A stretch of 64,000 bases of DNA from an uncultured Spartobacteria bacterium (GCA_937901895.1 CALGTD010000004.1:1-64000); one strand, 5' to 3'. Shown: positions 52,384-60,915, numbered from the stretch's first letter. Notes: a model not told the origin generated them from the letters alone. Made by a program: numbers and translations.

Positions 52384-53058
52384 ATGAGTCTCGACATTCA
52401 CGTGATGCCATTCAGCGCGTTTCTCGCGGGGGAATACACGACGGCGGCGGAGCGGCTGGCGGCTCAGCTCGGAGTCCCGCTGACGCGGACCGGCAATCCG
52501 AAGGCGCAGTTTCCGCCGCAGGAGGCGCGGCAGGTGGCGGGCAACGTGCGGCGCTGGCTTGAGCAGCGAACGCTGAATGTCGAGGCGTGGGCGGACGAGG
52601 GGGAGATCGCGTTTTCGGAGCAGTTCACGTTCGAGGCGTGGCATGCGGTGCGGGAGTTCGCGGCGCATTGCGAGTTTGGGAGCGGGGAATTTGAGATGGC
52701 GGAGGGCTTTGGCGGGTCGCCGCTCCTCCGACGGGCGCTGAGCGTGGGCACGGTCCAGTTCGCGCATCTCCTCGAGCACGACGACAACTCGGGGCTGTAT
52801 GCGCCGATTGATTTCAAGCGGCCGCTGCGGCTGCCAGGCAATGAACTCCGAGTGGGATCGACAACGAAGCTGCTCTTCGAACTCGCGGCGCTGCGCGAGC
52901 GGCTGGGGGAGTTTCCGGACTGGGCGGGATTGAAGTCCGGCGAGCGGATCGACGATCCGCACCCGGGCCGCTCGCAGGTCAAATATGGGATCGCCTTCCT
53001 CTACGCCGCGGCGTGGACCTCGCTGCAGACGCGCCTGCCGGTGATCTTCGACGGATAG
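52384..53058 (+). CDS. Hypothetical protein
   Basis: The ATG at 52384, preceded by GGAGGG, gives 224 residues. It starts MSLDIHVMPFSAFLAGEYTT and contains EQFTFEAWHAVREFAAHCEF, RRALSVGTVQFAHLLEHDD and FKRPLRLPGNELRVGSTTKL, with no family I recognise. It looks like a soluble cytoplasmic protein. Its last 15 residues (WTSLQTRLPVIFDG) are encoded by a segment that recurs after the GH43 gene, suggesting a mobile or dispersed element created the C-terminus. Confidence 0.7.
   Translation: MSLDIHVMPFSAFLAGEYTTAAERLAAQLGVPLTRTGNPKAQFPPQEARQVAGNVRRWLEQRTLNVEAWADEGEIAFSEQFTFEAWHAVREFAAHCEFGSGEFEMAEGFGGSPLLRRALSVGTVQFAHLLEHDDNSGLYAPIDFKRPLRLPGNELRVGSTTKLLFELAALRERLGEFPDWAGLKSGERIDDPHPGRSQVKYGIAFLYAAAWTSLQTRLPVIFDG
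53013..53039 (+). repeat. Dispersed repeat, copy 1 (inside the C-terminus of the hypothetical protein)
   Basis: The segment GGACCTCGCTGCAGACGCG followed by CCTGCC is found again at 54330-54354 with two changes. Here it encodes the end of the 224-residue protein (TSLQTRLP). Confidence 0.6.
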
Positions 53059-53131
53059 TCATTCCGGCACACGCTCGGCGGGAGGAACGTGATCGCTCGT
53101 CGCGGAGATTTCGCTTAGACAGTCCGCGTCC

Positions 53132-54319
53132 ATGAATCTTTCCCCCTGTGTTTCCCTGCTCTTTGGTTTCGCGCTTGCCGTTCAACCGGCATCGCTGTGC
53201 GGACAGCCCAGACAAAATGCCGACGTCGGATTCAGCCGGATTCCGCGCGTCCCTGCCGCGCCGGTTCAACCCGCGATGTCGCGCGCGGAGATTGAATCCG
53301 GACTGCGTTCGCGGGATCGCGCGCTTTACATCAAGGAGGGCTGGATCCGCGATCCCTACATCACGCTCGGGCCGGATGATTTTTATTATCTGACCGGCAC
53401 GACGATCAACGAGGACGACCCGCGCGAGCAGACCGATCCATACAACGTCGGTCTCGGCCCGGAATCCGCCGTCGGCAATACGGTGAGGGCCTGGAGGAGC
53501 AGGGACCTGATCGACTGGGAATATCTCGGCGTGATCTTCGATCTCGAAAAGGACGGCGCGCACGAGGAGCCCGGTGAATTCGTCTGGGCGCCGGAAGTGC
53601 ATTGGATTCCGGAGCTGAAGCGCTGGGCGCTGGTGCATTGTCCAAAGGCCAAATCGAACCTCGCCCTGTCCGCCGGTCCGGAACTCAAGGGCCCGTGGAC
53701 GTATCCGATGGGCCGCGATTTCAAGGGACAGCATGATCCGTCGCTGTTCCGCGCGGAGGACGGCTGGTGGGTCCTCTCGGAAAACACGGTGGTCAAGCCG
53801 CTCGCGCCGGATTTATCGAAGTTCACCGGACCGGAGACGCGGATTGATCCGGCCGGCTCGCGTCCTGATCCGGACGATCCCGGAAAAACCATCACGCGCA
53901 TCGGTCACGAAGGCGCCACGATGATCAAGGTCGGGAATAAATACGTTCACTTCGGCACGGCTTGGTCCACGGATCGCGGCCGACGCGGCTCGTATAATTT
54001 GTATTACTGCACCTCCGACCACATCACCGGTCCCTACGGCCCGCGCCGGTTCGTCGGGCGTTTCCTCGGGCATGGGACGCCCTTTCAAACGCGCGACGGG
54101 CAGTGGTGGTGCACGGCCTTCTTCAATGCCAACGTCCCGCCGCTGCCGCGCGAAGGCATCGAGCAACGCGACCTGAGCGACAACGCCCAGACGATCAACC
54201 AGCGCGGCACGACGATCGTCCCTCTCGAGGTGAAGATCCTCGACGACGGCGACGTTTCCATTCGCGCGCTCGATCCCGCCTACGGCACGCCCGGCCCCGA
54301 CGAAGTGCAGAAGTTCTGA
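53132..54319 (+). CDS. Secreted GH43-family glycosidase
   Basis: The 395-residue protein has a signal peptide (MNLSPCVSLLFGFALAVQPA). The propeller domain has the expected acidic residues: Asp in GWIRDPYITLG, Asp in GQHDPSLFRAED and Glu in GHEGATMIKVGNKYVHFG. Other typical blades are EFVWAPEVHWIPELKRWAL and FLGHGTPFQTRDGQWWCT. GH43 enzymes cut arabinan, xylan or related side chains; the exact substrate is unclear. Confidence 0.9.
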   Translation: MNLSPCVSLLFGFALAVQPASLCGQPRQNADVGFSRIPRVPAAPVQPAMSRAEIESGLRSRDRALYIKEGWIRDPYITLGPDDFYYLTGTTINEDDPREQTDPYNVGLGPESAVGNTVRAWRSRDLIDWEYLGVIFDLEKDGAHEEPGEFVWAPEVHWIPELKRWALVHCPKAKSNLALSAGPELKGPWTYPMGRDFKGQHDPSLFRAEDGWWVLSENTVVKPLAPDLSKFTGPETRIDPAGSRPDPDDPGKTITRIGHEGATMIKVGNKYVHFGTAWSTDRGRRGSYNLYYCTSDHITGPYGPRRFVGRFLGHGTPFQTRDGQWWCTAFFNANVPPLPREGIEQRDLSDNAQTINQRGTTIVPLEVKILDDGDVSIRALDPAYGTPGPDEVQKF

Positions 54320-54328
54320 GAGGCGGCG

Positions 54329-54354
54329 GGGACCTCGCTGCGGACGCGGCTGCC
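54329..54354 (+). repeat. Dispersed repeat, copy 2 (after the GH43 stop)
   Basis: GGACCTCGCTGCGGACGCG followed by GCTGCC, starting 10 bp after the GH43 stop, matches 53013-53039 with two substitutions. Read in the corresponding frame it gives TSLRTRLPP, similar to TSLQTRLPV at copy 1. Confidence 0.6.
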
Positions 54355-54401
54355 ACCAATCCGGCTGTCCGTCGATCGGGTTCTCCACCACAATCGCCCT
54401 C

Positions 54402-55301
54402 ATGAACGCCCACGATCTCGCCCGGCAGCTCGAGTCCGGCCAGCCGCCGAAACTTCTCCATGTGCTGCCGCCGGAGGTGTTCGCCGCGGCCCGCATTCCG
54501 GGTTCGCGGAATGCCTGTGTGTATGAGATCGCATTTCTGGATCAGGTCCGCGCATTCGGGTTCGATCCGACGACGCGAATCGTCGTTTACGGGGCGGGCG
54601 AGGGGGCGCTCGACGCCGCGGCCGCTGCGGAAAAGCTGCGTAGCGCCGGATTCGGGGAGGTCGGGATTTTCGAAGGTGGACTTGCAGCATGGAAGGCGGC
54701 CGGATTTTCGCTCGAAGGCACGGGGGAATTTCCGCGATCTCCGGTTCCCGATGGGGTCTTTCGCGTGGATCCCGCGGAGAGTGTGATCCGCTGGACGGGA
54801 CGGAATCTCTTCAATCATCACCATGGCACCGTGCGGCTCGCGGACGGCGAGATTCGCGTGCATTCCGGCGTGCTCGAGTCCGCCCGCTTCACGATCGACA
54901 TGGCCAGCATCGCGAACGAAGACATCGCGGACGCTGGAATGAGGGCAATGCTCCTCGCACACCTCCACACCGCGGACTTCTTCGACGTCGCGCGCCATCC
55001 GACCGCGGAATTCATCGCCACCTCCGCGGAAAAGATCGAATCCGCGACCGAGGGCACGCCGAACTACATGCTGCACGGCACGTTCACGCTGCGCGGCATC
55101 AGCCGGCAGTTGGAATTCCCCATCGTCGTTGCTGCGAAAGACGACGGTCATCTCACCGGGCAGGGACAATTGGAACTCGATCGCACGGAATTCGGCAGCC
55201 AATACGGTTCCGGCAAGCTCTTCCGATTTCTCGGCCCGCATCTCGTCAACGATCACATCCATCTCCACGTGAAGATTCACGCCGCGCGGGTGACGGATTA
55301 G
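54402..55301 (+). CDS. Rhodanese-like domain fused to YceI-like lipid-binding domain
   Basis: The 299-residue protein has an N-terminal rhodanese-like domain (about 1-105; LLHVLPPEVFAAARIPGSRN, RIVVYGAGEGALDAAAAAEK, VGIFEGGLAAWKAAGF) and a C-terminal YceI domain (about 115-295; GVFRVDPAESVIRWTGRNLF, SGVLESARFTIDMASIANED, YMLHGTFTLRGISRQLEFPI). The catalytic Cys of rhodanese, normally after VVY, is Gly here, so the domain should be inactive and may only bind. No signal peptide is seen, so the YceI part is cytoplasmic, unlike E. coli YceI. Confidence 0.85.
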   Translation: MNAHDLARQLESGQPPKLLHVLPPEVFAAARIPGSRNACVYEIAFLDQVRAFGFDPTTRIVVYGAGEGALDAAAAAEKLRSAGFGEVGIFEGGLAAWKAAGFSLEGTGEFPRSPVPDGVFRVDPAESVIRWTGRNLFNHHHGTVRLADGEIRVHSGVLESARFTIDMASIANEDIADAGMRAMLLAHLHTADFFDVARHPTAEFIATSAEKIESATEGTPNYMLHGTFTLRGISRQLEFPIVVAAKDDGHLTGQGQLELDRTEFGSQYGSGKLFRFLGPHLVNDHIHLHVKIHAARVTD

Positions 55302-55467
55302 GCGCGATTCGGGAATCGTCGGCGCGTGCACAGTTCGCTTCCAGCGATCCGTGGCGGTGAAGATCTCAAAACGTGGTAGTCATCCTGGAAAATGGGTGAC
55401 GATCGAAGCCTTACGGGATCAGGGATTGCGTGTCTCGCAACTCGTGATAAGATCCGGGACTGGATGG

Positions 55468-55485
55468 CTGGAATCTTTATTCCAG
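55468..55485. promoter_or_regulatory. Small inverted repeat before the LamG PEP-CTERM gene
   Basis: CTGGAA at 55468-55473 and TTCCAG at 55480-55485 form a 6-bp stem with a 6-base AT-rich loop, and outer bases GACTGGA and TCCAGTC near 55458 and 55481 overlap it. It lies about 85 bp before the start and may be an operator or leader hairpin. Confidence 0.4.
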
Positions 55486-55570
55486 TCGGAACTCGTAATT
55501 CGACGCCATGCTGGAATCGGTGCTTTTCATCCTGCTGCTCATCGGGCTGACCGTGGTGGGAAGGTTCTCG

Positions 55571-56449
55571 ATGTCACGCGTTCTGCCGTGCCTGCGGATG
55601 GTTGCGGCTCTTTGGATGGTTGGAAATCTCTCCGCGGCATCGCTCGCGCACCGCTATTCGTTCGACGGCGACACGACGGATTCGATCGGGGGTGCCACCG
55701 GAATTCTCTCGGAGGGGGCGACGATTTTCCAGGGAGCCCTGTATACCGAAGCCGGTCCAAGCCAGCGTCCCGCGATGTTGATTCCGGCCGGCGTCTTTCC
55801 AGCCCTCGGCACCAGTTTTTCGATCGAGAGTTGGTATACGCCTACGCATCCAGGAGAGGAGTATTACTTCACGATCTTCGGTTTCGGGACCGAGCCCAAT
55901 CAGGCTATCACGGCGGTGCGTGATCGAGGACCGTTTCCGACTGCCCTTCCAAATTACCAGGGCCTCTCCTCCCTGTCGGTGACCGCCGGGACAAGCTCCA
56001 TCACTCACCAGACCCTTTTGCCGGGACGCCAAACGGTGCTGGACGAGCAAACGCAGTTTCTCGCCACGTATGACGCGCCCACCCGCACGGTCTCGCTGTT
56101 CATTGATGGAGAACTTGTCTCCAGGCAGGTGCTCGTGAATTCCACCGACTTCGACCTGCCGGCGTTGTCGTTGAATCCGAATTTCAAGGCCGGGGTGGGC
56201 GGGCAAAGTCCGTGGGGCGATCCGTCTCTGGGCGGAAGCACCGAAGATTTCCGATTGTATGCGGGAGCCTTGACCGATGCCGAGGTGGCCGCGCTCTATG
56301 CGCTGGGGGCGGACGCCGCGAATGACCAGATCATGAGCGTGATCCCGGAGCCTGCGGTCATTCTTCTTCTCCTCGCCGCCGGAGGTTTCGGCATCCTGCG
56401 GCAATGGAAACGACGGACCGACAGCGGAGATTCGCTGTGCAGGCCCTGA
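55571..56449 (+). CDS. LamG-like PEP-CTERM protein
   Basis: The ATG at 55571, preceded by GGGAAGG with 6-base spacing, gives 292 residues; an upstream ATG at 55508 is also open. A signal peptide (RMVAALWMVGNLSAASLA) is followed by a concanavalin/LamG-like domain (about 25-250: LAHRYSFDGDTTDSIGG, TRTVSLFIDGELVSRQVLV, EDFRLYAGALTDAEVAALYA). It ends in a PEP-CTERM signal: VIPEPAVILLLLAAGGFGIL with basic residues after it. It is likely exported by exosortase and bound to the envelope or matrix polysaccharide. Confidence 0.85.
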   Translation: MSRVLPCLRMVAALWMVGNLSAASLAHRYSFDGDTTDSIGGATGILSEGATIFQGALYTEAGPSQRPAMLIPAGVFPALGTSFSIESWYTPTHPGEEYYFTIFGFGTEPNQAITAVRDRGPFPTALPNYQGLSSLSVTAGTSSITHQTLLPGRQTVLDEQTQFLATYDAPTRTVSLFIDGELVSRQVLVNSTDFDLPALSLNPNFKAGVGGQSPWGDPSLGGSTEDFRLYAGALTDAEVAALYALGADAANDQIMSVIPEPAVILLLLAAGGFGILRQWKRRTDSGDSLCRP

Positions 56450-56676
56450 CGCGGGTGAGGCTGGCTGCGCGGTAGGGCGGTCGGAGCTGGCTGCGGAAAA
56501 CGGCGCCTCGTGCTGCCGGTCGGGAAGCTCGACGCGGATGCGCGGGGAGGCTTCACCATGGATGGGGCGGCGGCGGGATCGATCGGATGGAAACGACGAT
56601 CCGGCTGCGGGCGTTGATGCACTTGCAGGGGGGATGCGGAGAAACCCCGCGACAGCGGAACGACCCGCAGCGAGCC

Positions 56677-57792
56677 TCAGCGCAGGGCCTGAAAGTGGAT
56701 GCCCAGTTCCTGCTCGAGTTCGGTGATGCGCTCGCGTTCGTCGGGTTCGATCAGGCAGAGAGAGAGGCCCTTGCGGCCGGCGCGGGCGGTGCGTCCGGAG
56801 CGGTGTGTGTAATACTGCGTCTGCTCGGGAAGCTGGCGGTGGATGACGAAGGCCAGGCCGTCGATGTCGATGCCGCGCGCGGCGACATCGGTGGAGATGA
56901 GGATGCGGCTGCGCTCCTTGCGGAAGGCGCGCATGACCTTGTCGCGATCCTTCTGGCTGAGATCGCCCTGCAGGACATCCACGGCGATGCCCTGCTTCTT
57001 CAACTCGCTGCCGAGGCGGATGGCGCCGGCCCGGGTGCGGCAGAAGATCATGCCGCGATCGTCGGGGTGGTCGTCGAGAAACCGGGCGATGAACTCGTCC
57101 TTCGCATGGCGCGGGCAGACCACGTAGCGGTGCTGGATGTTGCGATTGACGACGTCCTTCTTCGCGACGGTGAGCATCTTCGGATCGGGCGCCATGAGGT
57201 CGGCAATCAGCCGGCGGATGCCCGTCTGGAACGTTGCGGAAAACAGCCACGTGCTCGTGCGGTTTTCCGTGAGTTTCGAAAAGCGGAGGATGTCCTCGCG
57301 AAAGCCCATCGTGAGCATCTCGTCGGCCTCGTCGAGCACGAGATGTTTCACCGCGTCAAGCGAGAGGGCGCGGGCCTCGAGCAGATCGTTCAGACGTCCC
57401 GGAGTGGCGACGACGATGTGGGTGGGGCGTCGCAGCCGTGCGATCTGGAGGTCGATCTTGTCGCCTCCCGCGGCCACCTCCACGAAGATGCGGCGCGTGC
57501 AGTGTTTCGTGTAGCGAAAGAGGTGCTTGCCGATCTGCTTGGCAAGGTCGCGGGTGGGGGCGAGCACGAGCCCCTGAATGACAGGCTGGTCGGGATCGAC
57601 GCGCATGAGCAGCGGCACGCCGAAGGCGACCGTCTTGCCGGTGCCAGTCTGCGCCTGCGCCACGAGATCGCCACCGTTCTCAAGAAGGAACGGGATCGCC
57701 GATTGTTGAATCGCCGTGGGAGAGGTGATGCCGAGTTCCTCCAGACCACGGAGGAATTCTCCGGAAACGCCAAGTTGGGAAAAGGTGGTCAT
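56677..57792 (-). CDS. DEAD-box RNA helicase
   Basis: The 371-residue protein has the helicase motifs in order: Q motif TSPTAIQQSAIPFLL, AQTGTGKT (I), APTRDLAKQ (Ia), TPGRLNDLL, LDEADEML (II), SAT (III), MIFCRTRAGA (IV), STDVAARGIDI (V) and HRSGRTARAGR (VI). It is a short, core-only DEAD-box protein without a C-terminal extension, likely acting in RNA folding or ribosome assembly. It is divergent from the Nudix gene. Confidence 0.95.
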   Translation of the reverse strand: MTTFSQLGVSGEFLRGLEELGITSPTAIQQSAIPFLLENGGDLVAQAQTGTGKTVAFGVPLLMRVDPDQPVIQGLVLAPTRDLAKQIGKHLFRYTKHCTRRIFVEVAAGGDKIDLQIARLRRPTHIVVATPGRLNDLLEARALSLDAVKHLVLDEADEMLTMGFREDILRFSKLTENRTSTWLFSATFQTGIRRLIADLMAPDPKMLTVAKKDVVNRNIQHRYVVCPRHAKDEFIARFLDDHPDDRGMIFCRTRAGAIRLGSELKKQGIAVDVLQGDLSQKDRDKVMRAFRKERSRILISTDVAARGIDIDGLAFVIHRQLPEQTQYYTHRSGRTARAGRKGLSLCLIEPDERERITELEQELGIHFQALR

Positions 57793-58029
57793 GGGTGAAT
57801 CGTCGAACGGTGGACCGCACGAGGCGGGACTGGGAACCCGCTATCGCGGCGAAGGAGGCATGGCAAAGAAAATCCCGCCCCGACCTTCCACGAGCCGCCG
57901 ATTTTCCGGACGTGGGCCCGGCTGATCTCCGGTCCCGGGGCCTTCGGGATTCCATGGACGCGGCAATGGTTTGGTCGCCCGGGATGACGCTTGCCTCCTT
58001 GGCAGGAATTCCGGACTCTGCCGCGCGCA

Positions 58030-58626
58030 ATGAGTGTTCGGGTTTTCGTTCTGATCACGTGCTGGGTTTTCGCCGGGTTGCAGGCGATCGCCCAGGGGCC
58101 GGCGGGAATCATCCTCTACACCGAGACCGATAAGGGGATTGAACTGCTGCTTGCGGATCACGTGAAGCCCGTGGATCGCGGCTGGGCTGCCTTTGGCGGG
58201 AACGCCGAGGCGGGCGAGTCGTATGCGGAGACGGCGGCACGCGAGACCGAGGAGGAAACGCGGGGCTATTTCCGGCGGAGCGAACTCCTGCGTCGGATCG
58301 AAGGCCAGACTCCGACATTGGACGGCCCGTTCGCGTTTTATTTCGTGAAGATCGACCGGGTGCCCGTTTCAGAGATTCTGAAATCGCAGCCGCCTTCCAC
58401 GGACCGCGTGTATTTCGAGCGCGGTCCCTACGCCTGGGTGCCGCTGAAGGAAATCGAGCGGTTCTTTGATCCGGATACCGTCACGTTTCCCTTGAGAATC
58501 CATTCCGACTACCTGCCGCAGGAGCGTTTCACGGACTGGGTCTGGCCGATCTGGTTGCACAACCTGAGCGTGGCCATGGAAAATGGCACGATTCCGTGGA
58601 AGCAGGACACCGCGGCGCAGCCTTGA
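58030..58626 (+). CDS. Exported Nudix hydrolase-like protein
   Basis: The ATG at 58030 gives 198 residues with a signal peptide (VRVFVLITCWVFAGLQAIAQ). The Nudix box reads GNAEAGESYAETAARETEEE, matching G-x5-E-x7-REUxEE. The conserved Gly after it is displaced by Arg (TRG instead of xG). Nudix enzymes hydrolyse nucleoside diphosphate derivatives in the cytoplasm, so a secreted version is unusual. Without a metal-site change it could still be active on an extracellular substrate. It is convergent with the DUF5069 gene. Confidence 0.85.
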   Translation: MSVRVFVLITCWVFAGLQAIAQGPAGIILYTETDKGIELLLADHVKPVDRGWAAFGGNAEAGESYAETAARETEEETRGYFRRSELLRRIEGQTPTLDGPFAFYFVKIDRVPVSEILKSQPPSTDRVYFERGPYAWVPLKEIERFFDPDTVTFPLRIHSDYLPQERFTDWVWPIWLHNLSVAMENGTIPWKQDTAAQP

Positions 58627-58644
58627 CCGGCGCCGCAGGCAGGA

Positions 58645-59052
58645 TCAGCTGGCATCGTCGGCCTCGAGAACCTCGAAGACCGTTTGAGGGTTCAGGTGCG
58701 CCACGTGCCGGTAGGTCCTGGACAGGGCAACCGGCAACCGGTCGGCCATCGGGAAGCCGGGGCGGCCGAGGTTTTGCGCGACTCGATTCCATTCCGGGAT
58801 CTTCGCGTTTCGGGAAGGGTCCGCATGAAACCACTCGACGACCTCGGGATCCGTCAGGGCGCTCAGACGAAGGATGTCTTCTTTCGTCAAATCGAAGAAT
58901 CGCAGAAATTCTCCATCCACGCCCGACGGATGACAAAAACGCTCAGCGAATTCGGCGGGCAACGCGCCCGCGGTGAGCAGCCGGGCCTTTTTCAAAATCC
59001 GGGGCAGCCACACGCAATCGGCCAGCGTGTCGGTCGGCTTGGGAAGTTGCAT
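58645..59052 (-). CDS. DUF5069 family protein
   Basis: The 135-residue protein, with TLADCVWLPRILKKARLLTA, EFLRFFDLTKEDILRLSA and DPEVVEWFHADPSRNAKIPE, fits the DUF5069 family common in Verrucomicrobiota. It is cytoplasmic and of unknown function. It is 18 bp from the convergent Nudix stop. Confidence 0.88.
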   Translation of the reverse strand: MQLPKPTDTLADCVWLPRILKKARLLTAGALPAEFAERFCHPSGVDGEFLRFFDLTKEDILRLSALTDPEVVEWFHADPSRNAKIPEWNRVAQNLGRPGFPMADRLPVALSRTYRHVAHLNPQTVFEVLEADDAS

Positions 59053-59398
59053 GCGGAAGCGATACGCAATCCGGGAGGGAGATCAACGCCCAATGCACCA
59101 CTGCACCGTTTCACGATGCGTTGATCGAGATCGTCAGCGCCCGGACCCGTCCGCGACGCGATGATAACCTCATCCGGGAGGCGTCGAGGAACCCGGTCCT
59201 CAGGCAGCGGACATCAAAAAAATTTCCGTTGCGCGGTTTCGAAAGCGTGCGAGTGTTCCGGCGTTCTGGGGGGAACAGTGGGCCGTCGTGGCATTCGTCG
59301 CGGCGGCCCATATTTTTTTCAGCAACCGGTCGAAGAAGCGGATGGCAGGATTCGAGGGCGCTGATTTTCGGCGCTTCGTGACATCCGCCGATGAGACG
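59053..59398. other. Intergenic region containing small-peptide copy 1
   Basis: 346 bp between the DUF5069 start and the hxlR stop. The only feature is copy 1 of the small peptide segment (59216-59320). It has no ATG after the TAA at 59165-59167, so this copy is probably not translated, or only from a non-standard start. Confidence 0.5.
59216..59320 (+). pseudogene. Small peptide segment, copy 1 (no start codon)
   Basis: 35 codons encode KKISVARFRKRASVPAFWGE then QWAVVAFVAAAHIFF. They match the 43-residue frame at 61910-62041 at about 26 of 35 positions. DNA differences fall mostly at third codon positions (TCC/TCT, GCG/GCA, CGG/CGA, TTT/TTC, GTC/GTT, ATT/ATC), which points to past or present coding. 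It is followed by GGGCCGTC...GGCGGCCC and a run of T, a terminator-like hairpin. No ATG precedes it in frame. Confidence 0.55.
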
Positions 59399-59743
59399 CT
59401 ACTTGCGTTTGGCAAGCACGTGCGTCTCGCCCCACGTCTTGAGCGCGACAAGCACCGGCTCGAGGCTGCGGCCGCGTTCCGACAGGCTGTATTCCACCTT
59501 CGGCGGCACCTGCGGGTAGACGGTGCGAGTGATGAAACCATCCGCCTCCAACTCGCGGAGCTGGTTGGTGAGCATCCGCTGCGTGACATCCGGCAGGCGA
59601 CGGCGGATTTCGTTGAAGCGCAGTGTGCCCTGGAGCAGGTGCCAGAGCACGACGGCCTTCCATTTTCCGCTGATCAGGGTGAGGGCCGCCTCCACGGGAC
59701 AGCCGGGACTGCAATCGAAGCGCTTATGACGGATGCGAGGCAT
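59399..59743 (-). CDS. HxlR-family transcriptional regulator
   Basis: The 114-residue protein has the HxlR winged-helix core: KWKAVVLWHLLQGTLRFNEI, TQRMLTNQLRELEADGFITR and VEYSLSERGRSLEPVL. Cys11 and Cys15 (FDCSPGCPVE) lie just before the first helix, where redox-active regulators of this family (YodB, QorR) carry their sensing cysteine. It is divergent from the quinone oxidoreductase gene, so it probably represses that gene and is released by quinones or electrophiles. Confidence 0.93.
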   Translation of the reverse strand: MPRIRHKRFDCSPGCPVEAALTLISGKWKAVVLWHLLQGTLRFNEIRRRLPDVTQRMLTNQLRELEADGFITRTVYPQVPPKVEYSLSERGRSLEPVLVALKTWGETHVLAKRK

Positions 59744-59765
59744 GCAACGGTATCCTTTTCGACAC

Positions 59766-59827
59766 TATGTGCAGTTTATGTGCATTCTTGCGAAAATCGC
59801 GTCAAGGCACCATTTGTTGCGAACAAA
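59766..59827. promoter_or_regulatory. Operator candidates in the hxlR-oxidoreductase intergenic space
   Basis: An 8-bp direct repeat TATGTGCA is at 59766-59773 and 59777-59784, 11 bp apart (one helical turn). A perfect inverted repeat TTTGTT-GCG-AACAAA spans 59813-59827. The 99-bp space holds both promoters. Either repeat could be the site of the HxlR-type repressor. Confidence 0.6.
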
Positions 59828-59842
59828 CACATCTCAATCACC

Positions 59843-60859
59843 ATGCGTGCCATTGGATACAAAACACCGTTGCCCATCACCGATCCCGATTCGCTGATCG
59901 ATATCGATCTGCCGCGACCTTCGCCCGGTCCCCGTGACCTGCTGGTCGAGATCAAGGCTGTTTCCGTCAACCCCGTGGACACCAAGGTCCGCCGAAGCGT
60001 CCGTCCGGAGGGCAATGAATGGAAAGTGCTGGGCTGGGATGCCGCCGGAATCGTCCTCGAAACCGGTTCGGATGTGACCTTGTTCAAACCCGGCGACGAG
60101 GTGTTCTACGCCGGTGCGCTCACGCGACCGGGGAGCAACTCGGAATTCCACCTGGTCGACGAGCGCATCGTCGGCCCGAAACCCAGGTCGCTCAGCTGGC
60201 CGGAAGCGGCGGCGTTGCCGCTGACCGCGATCACGGCGTGGGAGACGTTGTTCGACCGGCTCGATGTCAAAGGACGTGCCGTGCCCGGCGCGCCTCCGGC
60301 GATCCTCGTCATCGGTGGTGCGGGTGGTGTCGGCTCCATCACCATCCAGCTTGCGCGAAAGCTGACGGAGTTGACCGTCATCGCCACGGCATCACGACCG
60401 GAAACGCAATCCTGGGTGCGCGAACTCGGCGCGCATCATGTCGTGGATCATTCCAAACCGCTCGCCGAACAGGTCGCCGCTCTTGGCATTGGAGCGCCGG
60501 CGTTCGTGTTCTCGACCACCAACACCGACCAGCATCTCTCCCAGGTCGTCGAGCTGATTGCGCCGCAGGGGCGTTTTGCGCTCATCGATGATCCGCCGTC
60601 ACTGGACATCAATCCCTTCAAGCGCAAGAGCGTGTCGACTCACTGGGAGTTGATGTTCACGCGTCCGCTGTTCGGGACGCCGGATATCGCCGAGCAGGGA
60701 CGGCTGCTCGGGGAGGTTTCCCGCCTCGTGGACGACGGCACGATCCGCACGACGCTTGCCGAGAATTACGGGCCGATCCGTGCGGAGAACCTCAAGCGCG
60801 CGCACGCCCTCATCGAGTCCGGCAAAGCGCGTGGGAAAGTGACGCTGGAGGGCTTCTAA
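59843..60859 (+). CDS. Zinc-binding-type quinone oxidoreductase (MDR family)
   Basis: The ATG at 59843 gives 338 residues: MRAIGYKTPLPITDPDSLID, AVSVNPVDTKVRRSV, the Rossmann motif VIGGAGGVGSITIQLARKLT and the HWELMFTRPL region. It fits the MDR superfamily (QorB/ZADH1-like), acting with NADPH on quinones or enones, often without zinc. It is divergent from hxlR and followed by the NmrA gene (56 bp). The frame stays open to 59168 upstream, but that part is antisense to hxlR and is not likely coding. Confidence 0.92.
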   Translation: MRAIGYKTPLPITDPDSLIDIDLPRPSPGPRDLLVEIKAVSVNPVDTKVRRSVRPEGNEWKVLGWDAAGIVLETGSDVTLFKPGDEVFYAGALTRPGSNSEFHLVDERIVGPKPRSLSWPEAAALPLTAITAWETLFDRLDVKGRAVPGAPPAILVIGGAGGVGSITIQLARKLTELTVIATASRPETQSWVRELGAHHVVDHSKPLAEQVAALGIGAPAFVFSTTNTDQHLSQVVELIAPQGRFALIDDPPSLDINPFKRKSVSTHWELMFTRPLFGTPDIAEQGRLLGEVSRLVDDGTIRTTLAENYGPIRAENLKRAHALIESGKARGKVTLEGF

Positions 60860-60915
60860 GACTCGCTCGAACGCACGATGCCGCGGGAGCCCCGTCGGCG
60901 AAATCAGAACGAAAG

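Noticed and set aside
51760..52962. A long minus-strand frame across the 21-bp array
   Set aside because: It overlaps the convincing plus-strand gene at 52384 and mrr, and its body is proline-arginine rich by composition. A 21-bp period keeps all frames open.
59288..59842. A longer N-terminus for the quinone oxidoreductase
   Set aside because: The extra codons are antisense to hxlR and do not match the family; the ATG at 59843 gives a normal start.
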